From NCBI RefSeq assembly GCF_900101265.1, contig NZ_FMZS01000011.1, forward strand, positions 1 to 64,000: 64,000 nucleotides of DNA. The letters are read 5' to 3'. Source of the DNA: Massilia sp. PDC64 (GTDB lineage Bacteria > Pseudomonadota > Gammaproteobacteria > Burkholderiales > Burkholderiaceae_D). A program made the translations under genes and the position numbers. Shown here piece by piece: positions 44,308 to 52,172 of the stretch (positions are counted from its first letter, which is position 1; each line of letters opens with the position of its first letter). The notes below the pieces were generated by a model. It was not told where the DNA came from. It made no database searches and saw only the letters and a list, made by a program, of their open reading frames with translations.

Positions 44308-46670
44308 TCTGAAGCTCCGTCTGATGATTGAGTTGAATTCTGTGCGCCGCCCAGCAACGCGAGTAGTCCGGCCTCGTCCAGCACGGTCACGCCGAGCTGC
44401 TCCGCCTTTTCCAGCTTGCTGCCCGCCTCCGCGCCCGCGACGACGTACGACGTCTTCTTCGACACCGAGCCGGACACCTTGCCGCCCGCCTGCTCGATCA
44501 GCGCGCCCGCGGCATCGCGCGACATCGTCGGCAACGTCCCCGTCAGCACGAATGTCTTGCCCGTGAGCGGACCGGCCGCGTCGACGGCATCCTGCGGCAG
44601 CATGGCCAGCAGCTCGGTGCGCAACGCGGCCAGCGCGGCCAGCATCTCGCGGTTGCCCGGCACGGCCATCCATTGTTCCAGCGCCGTCACGACGCCTTCC
44701 GGCAGGCCGAACACGCTGAAGATCTTCAGGTGCGCGAGGTCGTCCAGCGTGCGGCCGTCGGCCAGCAGCTGGCGCGCGCGCGGCTCCGTCAGTTTCGGGA
44801 TCCCGAGCGCGGCCAGCAGCGCCACGTCGTCGAGCTTTTCGCGCAGCTGCGCGCGCGGCGCATGCTCGCCCTGCGGCGCGACGCCGGCCGCCAGCAGGTC
44901 GTTCAACGCCTGCTGGTTTTTCTCCTCCGCGAAAAAGTCGGCGATGGCTTCCGCGACCGTGCCGCCGATGTCGGGCAGCACGCGCAGCAGCGGGGCCGGC
45001 GCGCGGCGCACGAGCGCGAGGCTGCCGAGCCAGTCGGCCAGCGTCTTCGCCGTCGATTCGCCCACGTGGCGGATGCCCAGCGCGAACAGCAGGCGCTCCA
45101 GCGGCGGGTGCTTGCTGGCGGCGATGGCGGCCAGCAGGTTGTCCGCCCACTTCGTCGCGACCTTGCCCTGCTTGACCGTCTCCGGCGTCGTGCCGTCGCG
45201 TTCGTCCGCGAGGCGTTTCATCTTCAGGAGATCGTCGAGCGTGAGGCGGTACAGGTCCGCCACGCCATGGATCAGGTTCGCTTCCACGAGGCTGTCGATG
45301 TAGCGGTCGCCCAGGCCCTCGATGTCCATCATGCGGCGGCCCGCGAAGTGGCGGATCGCTTCCTTGCGCTGCGCGGCGCACGTCAGGCCGCCGGAGCAGC
45401 GCGCGACGGCCTCGCCCTCTTCGCGCACGACGTGCGAGCCGCACACGGGGCACGTCTTCGGCAGTTCGTACACGGGCGGCACGGGCGTCGGGCGGCGTTC
45501 CAGCACGACGGACAGTACCTCGGGAATGACGTCGCCCGCGCGGCGCACGACGACCGTGTCGCCCACGCGCACGTCCTTGCGGCGCACCTCGTCCTCGTTG
45601 TGCAGGGTCGCGTTCGTCACGGTGACGCCGCCGACCGACACGGGTACGAGACGCGCCACGGGCGTGATCGCACCCGTGCGTCCGACCTGCACGTCGATGG
45701 CGGACACCGTCGTCAGCGCTTCCTCGGCAGGGAATTTGTGCGCGAGCGCGAAGCGCGGCGCGCGCGAGACAAAACCCAGCTCGCGCTGGTCCGCGAGGCG
45801 GTCGACCTTGTACACGACGCCGTCGATCTCGTACGGCAGCGACTTGCGGCGCGCGCCGATGTCGCGGAAATAGCCCAGCATGCCTTCGCAGCCCGTGACG
45901 ACCGCGCGTTCCTTCGAGACAGGCAGACCCAGCTGGTCGAGCCAGTCCAGCGCCTTCGAGTGCGATTCCGGCATGGCCGCGCCTTCCAGCAGGCCGATGC
46001 CGTAGGCGAAGAAGCGCAGGCGGCGCTGCGCGGTGATGCGCGCGTCCAGCTGGCGCAGGCTGCCCGCGGCCGCGTTGCGCGGGTTCGCGAATTCCTTCTG
46101 GCCCGCGTCGCGCTGGCGCTGGTTCAGGCGCTCGAAGTCTTCCTTGAACATGAGGACTTCGCCGCGCACTTCCAGCACGTCCGGGATCGCGTCGCCGCGC
46201 AGGCGCAGCGGGATGACCTTCACGGTGCGGATGTTCGCGGTGACGTCCTCGCCCGTGTAGCCGTCGCCGCGCGTGGCGGCCTGCACGAACACGCCGTTCT
46301 CGTAGCGCAGGCTCATGGCGAGGCCGTCGAATTTCAGCTCGGCCGCATACTGCACCTGCGCGTGGCCGAGGCCTTCGCGCACGCGGCGGTCGAAGTTGTC
46401 GATGTCTTCATCGGAAAAGCCGTTGTTCAGCGACAGCATGGGCACGGCATGCGTGACCTGCCTGAACTCGGGGATCGGCGCGGCGCCCACGCGCGACGTC
46501 GGCGAATCCACCGACACGGCTTCCGGGTGCTGCGCTTCCAGGTCCTGCAGTTCCCGGAACAGCTTGTCGTACTCGGCGTCGGGGATCGTCGGGGCGTCGA
46601 GCACGTGGTAGTTGTAGATGTGGTGGTTCAGTTCCTTGACGAGCCACGCCATCCGTTCGATGTCGCTCAT
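44304..46670 (-). CDS. ligA: NAD-dependent DNA ligase, with an extra segment before BRCT
   Basis: LigA seals nicks in replication and repair using NAD+. The 788-residue protein is about 115 residues longer than the enterobacterial enzyme. Order: Ia domain (YHVLDAPTIPDAEYD), adenylation domain with K113 in ELKFDGLAMS, OB fold, zinc finger with C407, C410, C425 and C431, helix-hairpin-helix repeats to about 600, and BRCT at about 700-788 (TGKTFVLTGTLPTMSRDAAG). Residues about 603-698 are an insertion that looks like a second copy of the final HhH unit, and 485-508 is a smaller insertion. ATG at 46670 (MSDIERMAWLVKELN). It follows zipA after 7 bases and overlaps galU. Confidence 0.95.
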   Translation of the reverse strand: MSDIERMAWLVKELNHHIYNYHVLDAPTIPDAEYDKLFRELQDLEAQHPEAVSVDSPTSRVGAAPIPEFRQVTHAVPMLSLNNGFSDEDIDNFDRRVREGLGHAQVQYAAELKFDGLAMSLRYENGVFVQAATRGDGYTGEDVTANIRTVKVIPLRLRGDAIPDVLEVRGEVLMFKEDFERLNQRQRDAGQKEFANPRNAAAGSLRQLDARITAQRRLRFFAYGIGLLEGAAMPESHSKALDWLDQLGLPVSKERAVVTGCEGMLGYFRDIGARRKSLPYEIDGVVYKVDRLADQRELGFVSRAPRFALAHKFPAEEALTTVSAIDVQVGRTGAITPVARLVPVSVGGVTVTNATLHNEDEVRRKDVRVGDTVVVRRAGDVIPEVLSVVLERRPTPVPPVYELPKTCPVCGSHVVREEGEAVARCSGGLTCAAQRKEAIRHFAGRRMMDIEGLGDRYIDSLVEANLIHGVADLYRLTLDDLLKMKRLADERDGTTPETVKQGKVATKWADNLLAAIAASKHPPLERLLFALGIRHVGESTAKTLADWLGSLALVRRAPAPLLRVLPDIGGTVAEAIADFFAEEKNQQALNDLLAAGVAPQGEHAPRAQLREKLDDVALLAALGIPKLTEPRARQLLADGRTLDDLAHLKIFSVFGLPEGVVTALEQWMAVPGNREMLAALAALRTELLAMLPQDAVDAAGPLTGKTFVLTGTLPTMSRDAAGALIEQAGGKVSGSVSKKTSYVVAGAEAGSKLEKAEQLGVTVLDEAGLLALLGGAQNSTQSSDGASE

Positions 46671-46677
46671 CGTCACC

Positions 46678-47856
46678 TCAGCTGAACAGGCGCAGCGCGC
46701 GGGTGGAACCGGCGGCGATGTCGGCCGCTTCCATCTCCTGGTAGAACTCGCGCACCTGGCCCGCGATCTCTTCCAGCGCCGCATCCGTCAGCGGCTGGTC
46801 GAAGTCGTCGACGATGGCGGCGTCCAGGCGCTGCTCGAGGTCCTTCGCGCACGCGACCATCTTGCCGAAGCCGTCGCGGGCCGGGGGCACGCACGGCACG
46901 TCCAGAAGGAGTGTCAGGCGCGACGTCGTGTCGGCGCCGAGCGTCACGTTGGTGGACAGCGTGAACAGCGTGGCGCCGCCCTCCTCTTTATCCAGCATGA
47001 CGAACTTGCCGTCCGGGCGCACGTCGAAGCCCGCATTTTCCAGCGCGCCGATCAACGTCGCCATCGCCCACGGGGCGCCTTTCGATGCGAGGTTCACACC
47101 CAGTTGCGCATCGTGGCCGGCGACGAAGCGGTGCAGGGTCTTCGCTTCGCTCATCACTTCGATCATGTCCGGTACTTCCGGCTCCGCGCCAATCTCGTCG
47201 GCGACGGCGCGCAGGCGCGTGACCATCTCCGAGTATTCCAGTTCGTTCAGCGCCGTCGTGCGCGTGGCCAGCTGGACGCCGGCCTGCAGCTTCGTGTACA
47301 CGCCGCCGCGCACGATCGGTTCCCAGTCGCCGTTCACGGCCAGGCCGACGAAGTGCACGGGCTTGTTGCCGACGCGGCGCAGCTTGAGGAGCGCGGGCAG
47401 GATGCGATCGCCGCGCAGCGGGCCTTCCGAATTCAGCGGGATCAGGCAGTCGATCAGCGGGTCGACGAGGTTCTCGGCCAGTTCCGCGGGCGGCGTATCC
47501 GGCTTCACGGCCGGCAGTTCGGCGACGGGATCCAGCGCAGCGGCGGCAGCCGGCACCGGCGCGGCGGCGGGCGCGGCACCCGGCGCGGCGTGCTGAAACG
47601 GCTCGGCGACGATGCCCGGCTCGATCAGCACGTCGTGGTCGGGCACGGGGGCGCCGTCCAGCACGGGTTCGTGGCGCTGGACGTGCGGTTCCGCGCGCTC
47701 GGTCGAGCCGCCTTTCATCAGCACGTCGTCGTGGTCGTGCGAAAACGCGCGCTCGACGCTCTTGCGGGCCTTGTACTCCTGCCACTTGTTGTAACTAATG
47801 ACGCCGACGACGAAAACGCCGCCGGCCGCGATCAGGCTCATTTGAAAGTCTGTCAT
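46678..47856 (-). CDS. zipA: Cell division protein ZipA-like
   Basis: ZipA anchors FtsZ to the membrane at the division site. The 392-residue protein has one N-terminal membrane helix (MSLIAAGGVFVVGVISYNKW), a charged then alanine/proline-rich linker (about 60-130), and a C-terminal globular region matching the FtsZ-binding domain, with PWAMATLIGALENAGFDVRP near 265-285. Sequence is divergent from enterobacterial ZipA, as usual in betaproteobacteria. ATG at 47856 overlaps the smc stop. Position between smc and ligA is the conserved betaproteobacterial order. Confidence 0.85.
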   Translation of the reverse strand: MTDFQMSLIAAGGVFVVGVISYNKWQEYKARKSVERAFSHDHDDVLMKGGSTERAEPHVQRHEPVLDGAPVPDHDVLIEPGIVAEPFQHAAPGAAPAAAPVPAAAAALDPVAELPAVKPDTPPAELAENLVDPLIDCLIPLNSEGPLRGDRILPALLKLRRVGNKPVHFVGLAVNGDWEPIVRGGVYTKLQAGVQLATRTTALNELEYSEMVTRLRAVADEIGAEPEVPDMIEVMSEAKTLHRFVAGHDAQLGVNLASKGAPWAMATLIGALENAGFDVRPDGKFVMLDKEEGGATLFTLSTNVTLGADTTSRLTLLLDVPCVPPARDGFGKMVACAKDLEQRLDAAIVDDFDQPLTDAALEEIAGQVREFYQEMEAADIAAGSTRALRLFS

Positions 47857-50800
47857 GCTGCTTGTGCCTCAGTAGCGAAATTCGCGGCGGACTCCATGTC
47901 CACCGCCACGATGCGCGACACGCCCTGCTCCTGCATCGTCACACCGATCAGTTGGTTGGCCATCTCCATCGCGATCTTGTTGTGCGAAATGAAGAGGAAT
48001 TGGGTATGGTCCGACATGCGCTTCACCATGCGGCAGAAGCGCTCGGTATTGGCGTCGTCCAGCGGCGCGTCGACCTCGTCGAGGAGGCAGAACGGCGCCG
48101 GGTTCAGGCGGAACATCGAGAACACGAGGGCCGTCGCCGTCAGCGCCTTCTCGCCGCCGGACAGCAGGTGGATCGTCGCGTTCTTCTTGCCGGGCGGCTG
48201 GGCCATCACCTGCACGCCCGAGTCGAGGATCTCGTCCCCCGTCATCACGAGCTTCGCCTGGCCGCCGCCGAACAGGATCGGGAACAGTTCCGAGAAATGC
48301 AGGTTGACGCGGTCGAACGTGTCCTGCAACAGATCCCTCGACTCGCGGTCGATGCGCTGGATCGCGCCTTCCAGCGTCGCGATCGCCTCCAGCAGGTCGT
48401 TGTTCTGCGCGTCGAGGAAGCGTTTTCTCTCCGTCGCCTGCGCCAGCTCTTCCACGGCCGCCAGGTTGACGGCGCCCAGCGCCGCGATGGCGTTCGTCAA
48501 GCGCGTGACTTCGCCCTGCAGGTACGACGGCTTCAGCTCCGGATCGAGCTTTTCCGACAGCGCCGCCTCGTCGGCACCCGTGGCCGCCAGCGCTTCCGCG
48601 AACTGTTCCTGGTTCAGGCGCGCGGCCTGCTCCTTCAGCTGCATCTCGGTGATGCGGTCGCGCTGCGGCTGCAGGCCGCGCTCCGCCGCCATGCGCGCTT
48701 CTTCCGCCGCGCGCAGCTGCTGCGTGAGCTGGTCCAGCTCGTGGCGGGCATCGGCCAGCGCCTTTTCCTGTTCCGTGCGACGCGCGAGCAGGCCTTGCAG
48801 GCCCTCGGCCGCCGCGCCGGATTCCAGCGCTTCCAGTTCCAGCTTGCCGGCGGCGATGCTTTCCAGGACTTGCGCGGCCTGCTGCTCGGCCGTGGCGACC
48901 GTGCGGCGCAGCTCCTCGATGCGCGTGCGCTGCGTCTTTTCCGCGAACACGGCTTCCTGCGCGGCGCGTTCGAGGTCGCGCAGGCGCTGGCGCGCTTCGG
49001 CGAGGATCCGTTCCTGTTCCTGGAACTCGACCTGGCCATCTTCGTGCGCGCCCTGCAGCTCGGCCAGTTCCATGTCCAGCTCTTCGAACTGCGCTTCCGC
49101 CTCGGCCTTCGCCTGCCGCTGCTCCGCTTCCTGCGCGGCGATCTCGTCGAGGTCCGCCGCGATCTGGCCGCTGCGCTGGTTGAAGCGCGACTCGACCTCG
49201 GCCTGTTTCACCACGTCGATCTGCAGCGCATGCACTTCGCGCTGCAGGGTCGCGACCTTCTGGCGGCCTTCCTGCAGGCGGCGCTGCAGGTCCGCGACCG
49301 CCGCGTCGGCGCGGGTGGCGCGCGTGCGGGCCTCGTCCAGCAGCAGCGCCTGCGCACGCAACTGCTTGCCGATGTTGTCGATCTCGTGCTGGCGCGCGAG
49401 CACGCCGTCCTGCTCCGCGTCGGCCGCGTAGAAGCGCACGCTCGAGCTTGTGACCATATGGCCTTGCGGGGTGACGAAGCAGCCGCCCTGCGGGAGTTTC
49501 GACCGCTGCGCGAGTGCCGTGCCCGGATCGTCGGCCGCGTAGACGCCGGTGAGCCAGTCGTCCAGCAGGCCGCGCAGGCCCGGATCGTTCAGTTTCAGCA
49601 GGCTCGCGAAGGGTTTCAGGCCACGATGATCGACCGGCGCGCCCGCGCCCGGTGCCGGCGAATACAGCGCCAGGCGGGCCGGCGGCGCGTCGCCGAAGAA
49701 GCCGCGCGCCCAGTCGAGGTTCGACACTTCCAGCGCGCCCGTACGCTCGCGCAGCACGGATTCGAGCGCCGTCTCCCAGCCCGTCTCGATGTCGAGCTTC
49801 TGCCACAGGCGCGGCAGTTTATCCAGCTCGTGCTTCTGCAGCCACGGCTGCACCTTGCCCTGCGTCTGCACGCGCTCCTGCAGCTGGCGCAGCGCAGTGA
49901 GTCTCGCTTCCAGCTTGGCGTTGGCCGCGGTCTCCTGCTGGACCTGCGCGTGCGCGTCGCGCCGCTCCTGCTCGACGGCTTCCTGGCGGCTCGCCGCCTC
50001 TTCCAGCATCAGGTTCTGCTCTTCCAGCTGCAGCTGCTTTTCTTCCAGCTGCATCCGGAGGTTGTCGAGGTGGCCGGCGTCCGGCAGGTTCAGCCCGGAA
50101 CGCTCCTGCTGCAGACGCTCGCGCCGCGTGGCGAGGTTCGCGAGGATGTTCGATGCATTGCGCTGGTGCGCGGACGCCAGCTCGATGCGCTGCTGGATCT
50201 GCATGATGCGGGCACGCGATTCCGTCGACCTGTTCTGCGCCTCGCGCCACGCGGCTTCCAGGTCCGGCAGGCGCTCGTTCTGCGCCTCCGCCGCGATCTG
50301 CGCGCCTTCCACGCGGGCTGCCAGCTCTTCCAGGCGGAACTCCGCTTCCTCGATCTGCTCCTGCGTCTCCCTGGCCTGGTTCAGCCACTGCTCGCGCTGG
50401 GCCGTGAGGGTGCCGATCTGGTTCTGCAGGCGCGTGCGCGACTCGACGACGAACTTGATCTGCGCTTCCAGGCTGCCGATCTCGGAATTGGTCTGGTACA
50501 GCGCGCCCTGCGCCACGTGCAGGCGGTCGCCCGTCTCGTAATGCGCCTGGCGCATGCGTTCCAGGTCCAGCTCCAGGTTGCGCAACCTGGCGTTCTGCTC
50601 TTCCAGCCCCGTCTGCGCCTGCTCCATCTCCTGGAACCAGCGGAGCTGCTCGGCCTTCGCCTCGTTGCGGCGCAGGAGCCACAGCAGTTTCTGCTTTTCT
50701 TCCTGGTCCGCCTGCAGCTGGTGGAAACGGTTGGCGACGGCGGCCTGCGCTTCCAGCTTTTCCAGGTTCGCGTTCAGTTCGCGCAGGATGTCTTCCACGC

Positions 50801-51377
50801 GCTGCAGGTTCTCGCGCGTGTCCGACAGGCGGTTTTCCGTCTCGCGGCGACGCTCCTTGTACTTGGAGACGCCGGCCGCTTCCTCGAGGAAGACGCGCAG
50901 CTCTTCCGGGCGCGATTCGATGATGCGCGAGATCATGCCCTGGCCGATGATCGCGTAGGCGCGCGGCCCCAGGCCCGTGCCGAGGAAGATGTCCTGGATG
51001 TCGCGCCGGCGCACGGGCTGGCCGTTGATGAAATAGGTCGACGTGCCGTCGCGCGTGAGCGTGCGCTTGACGGCGATCTCGGCGTACTGGCTCCACTGCC
51101 CGGCCGCCTTGCCCGCGCTGTTGTCGAACACGAGTTCGACGGACGCGCGCCCGGCCGGCTTGCGGTTGGTGGAACCGTTGAAGATCACGTCCTGCATCGA
51201 CTCGCCGCGCAGCTCGGACGCCTTCGATTCGCCCAGCACCCAGCGTACGGCATCGATGATGTTCGATTTGCCGCATCCGTTCGGGCCGACCACGCCGACC
51301 AGCTGCCCCGGCACCTGGAAATTGGTGGGATCGACGAAAGACTTAAATCCCGACAATTTGATGGAGGATAGACGCAC
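47853..51377 (-). CDS. smc: Chromosome segregation ATPase SMC
   Basis: SMC forms the condensin ring that compacts and segregates the chromosome. The 1174-residue protein has Walker A GPNGCGKSN at 31-39, two long coiled coils (about 170-500 and 670-1010), a central hinge near 510-650 (GLKPFASLLKLNDPGLRGLL), then the signature LSGGEKALTATALVF and Walker B PFCLLDEVDAPLDD near the C-terminus. The start is GTG at 51377 (encoding MRLSSIKLSGFKSF). An extended -10 promoter lies 38 bases upstream. It heads the smc-zipA-ligA-galU-def chain. The scpA and scpB partners are not in the window. Confidence 0.97.
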   Translation of the reverse strand: MRLSSIKLSGFKSFVDPTNFQVPGQLVGVVGPNGCGKSNIIDAVRWVLGESKASELRGESMQDVIFNGSTNRKPAGRASVELVFDNSAGKAAGQWSQYAEIAVKRTLTRDGTSTYFINGQPVRRRDIQDIFLGTGLGPRAYAIIGQGMISRIIESRPEELRVFLEEAAGVSKYKERRRETENRLSDTRENLQRVEDILRELNANLEKLEAQAAVANRFHQLQADQEEKQKLLWLLRRNEAKAEQLRWFQEMEQAQTGLEEQNARLRNLELDLERMRQAHYETGDRLHVAQGALYQTNSEIGSLEAQIKFVVESRTRLQNQIGTLTAQREQWLNQARETQEQIEEAEFRLEELAARVEGAQIAAEAQNERLPDLEAAWREAQNRSTESRARIMQIQQRIELASAHQRNASNILANLATRRERLQQERSGLNLPDAGHLDNLRMQLEEKQLQLEEQNLMLEEAASRQEAVEQERRDAHAQVQQETAANAKLEARLTALRQLQERVQTQGKVQPWLQKHELDKLPRLWQKLDIETGWETALESVLRERTGALEVSNLDWARGFFGDAPPARLALYSPAPGAGAPVDHRGLKPFASLLKLNDPGLRGLLDDWLTGVYAADDPGTALAQRSKLPQGGCFVTPQGHMVTSSSVRFYAADAEQDGVLARQHEIDNIGKQLRAQALLLDEARTRATRADAAVADLQRRLQEGRQKVATLQREVHALQIDVVKQAEVESRFNQRSGQIAADLDEIAAQEAEQRQAKAEAEAQFEELDMELAELQGAHEDGQVEFQEQERILAEARQRLRDLERAAQEAVFAEKTQRTRIEELRRTVATAEQQAAQVLESIAAGKLELEALESGAAAEGLQGLLARRTEQEKALADARHELDQLTQQLRAAEEARMAAERGLQPQRDRITEMQLKEQAARLNQEQFAEALAATGADEAALSEKLDPELKPSYLQGEVTRLTNAIAALGAVNLAAVEELAQATERKRFLDAQNNDLLEAIATLEGAIQRIDRESRDLLQDTFDRVNLHFSELFPILFGGGQAKLVMTGDEILDSGVQVMAQPPGKKNATIHLLSGGEKALTATALVFSMFRLNPAPFCLLDEVDAPLDDANTERFCRMVKRMSDHTQFLFISHNKIAMEMANQLIGVTMQEQGVSRIVAVDMESAANFATEAQAA

Positions 51378-51414
51378 GTTCGCTTACGGAATGGGGAGAA
51401 TCGATAAAGGCTGC

Positions 51415-51423
51415 ATCATACCA
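51415..51423 (-). promoter_or_regulatory. Extended -10 promoter before smc
   Basis: On the minus strand TG-G-TATGAT is a good extended -10 element; the -35 region (CCGAAA at 17 bases) is weak, as is usual for this promoter type. It would serve the smc-zipA-ligA-galU-def transcript, starting near 51408. Confidence 0.5.
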
Positions 51424-51470
51424 TCTGTTCCTTGCTTTTCGGCCAAGATTTGGCCGTCGTACGCGCGGAT

Positions 51471-52139
51471 TCAAGTGCAGAGGACGGTGAAACGGAGCCG
51501 GTCCGGGGCGCACGGCGGCACGTAGGGCCCGCGCGCGGGCTGCCAGTCGTTGCGCAGGTAGACCCGGTCGCGCCCGGACAGTTTCAGCGCGACGGCCGTC
51601 AGCCACTGGTGGGAATACGCGGGATCCGCGCGCGGCAGCAGGATCGTCGCCGCGAGCAGACCCAGCAGCAGCGGCTGCGGCGAGTAGTCCTGCGCGGCCC
51701 GGGCGCGCGCGAGGAACAGCGCGGCCGCGCTCAGCCCGAGCGCGCAGCCGGCCAAGGCTTCGCTGGCGGAATGGGCGCCGACCTGCACCCGGGCCAGCGC
51801 GACCGCCACGGCCAGCAGGCTGCCGGCGGCGACGGCGCCCCGGCGCAGGCGCGGCGAACCCCGCTCCATCAGCAGGAACAGGGCGACGGGAAACACGGCC
51901 CCGGCGCGCGCCGCATGGCCGGAAAATCCGGTGAACGACAGCGACCGGATGCCGATGCCCCAGCCGATGAACGCCACCTGGCTCGCGGCCGCCACGAGCA
52001 GCGCGCCGCCGAACACGGCGCACCAGACGAGCGCCAGCCGCCAGCAGCGCGCACCGACGAGCCAGGCCGTCACGCCGACGGCGAGCAGCGCCGTGACGTT
52101 GAGGCCGCCCAGCGCGGAGAGATGGGACCACCAGAGCAT
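51471..52139 (-). CDS. PAP2-family membrane phosphatase
   Basis: A 222-residue inner-membrane protein with about six hydrophobic helices. PAP2 (type 2 phosphatidic acid phosphatase) motifs are visible in reduced form: FTGFSGHAARAG (the SGH motif) and ARVQVGAHSASEALAG (the R-x(5)-H motif). The first motif, K-x(6)-RP, is only hinted at by IRSLS. Candidate substrates are undecaprenyl-PP or phosphatidate, but which cannot be told. The C-terminal 50 residues (from ALKLSGRDRVYLRNDW) form a soluble tail. ATG at 52139. It is 33 bases downstream of the DUF1631 gene on the same strand. Confidence 0.75.
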   Translation of the reverse strand: MLWWSHLSALGGLNVTALLAVGVTAWLVGARCWRLALVWCAVFGGALLVAAASQVAFIGWGIGIRSLSFTGFSGHAARAGAVFPVALFLLMERGSPRLRRGAVAAGSLLAVAVALARVQVGAHSASEALAGCALGLSAAALFLARARAAQDYSPQPLLLGLLAATILLPRADPAYSHQWLTAVALKLSGRDRVYLRNDWQPARGPYVPPCAPDRLRFTVLCT

Positions 52140-52172
52140 GTTGCGCAGGATGAATACGTGTCGACGGCTCGA

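Noticed and set aside
47862..51371. Open frame of about 1170 codons on the plus strand opposite smc
   Set aside because: Composition-driven mirror of a real SMC gene; Leu/Arg/His-rich sequence with no domain.
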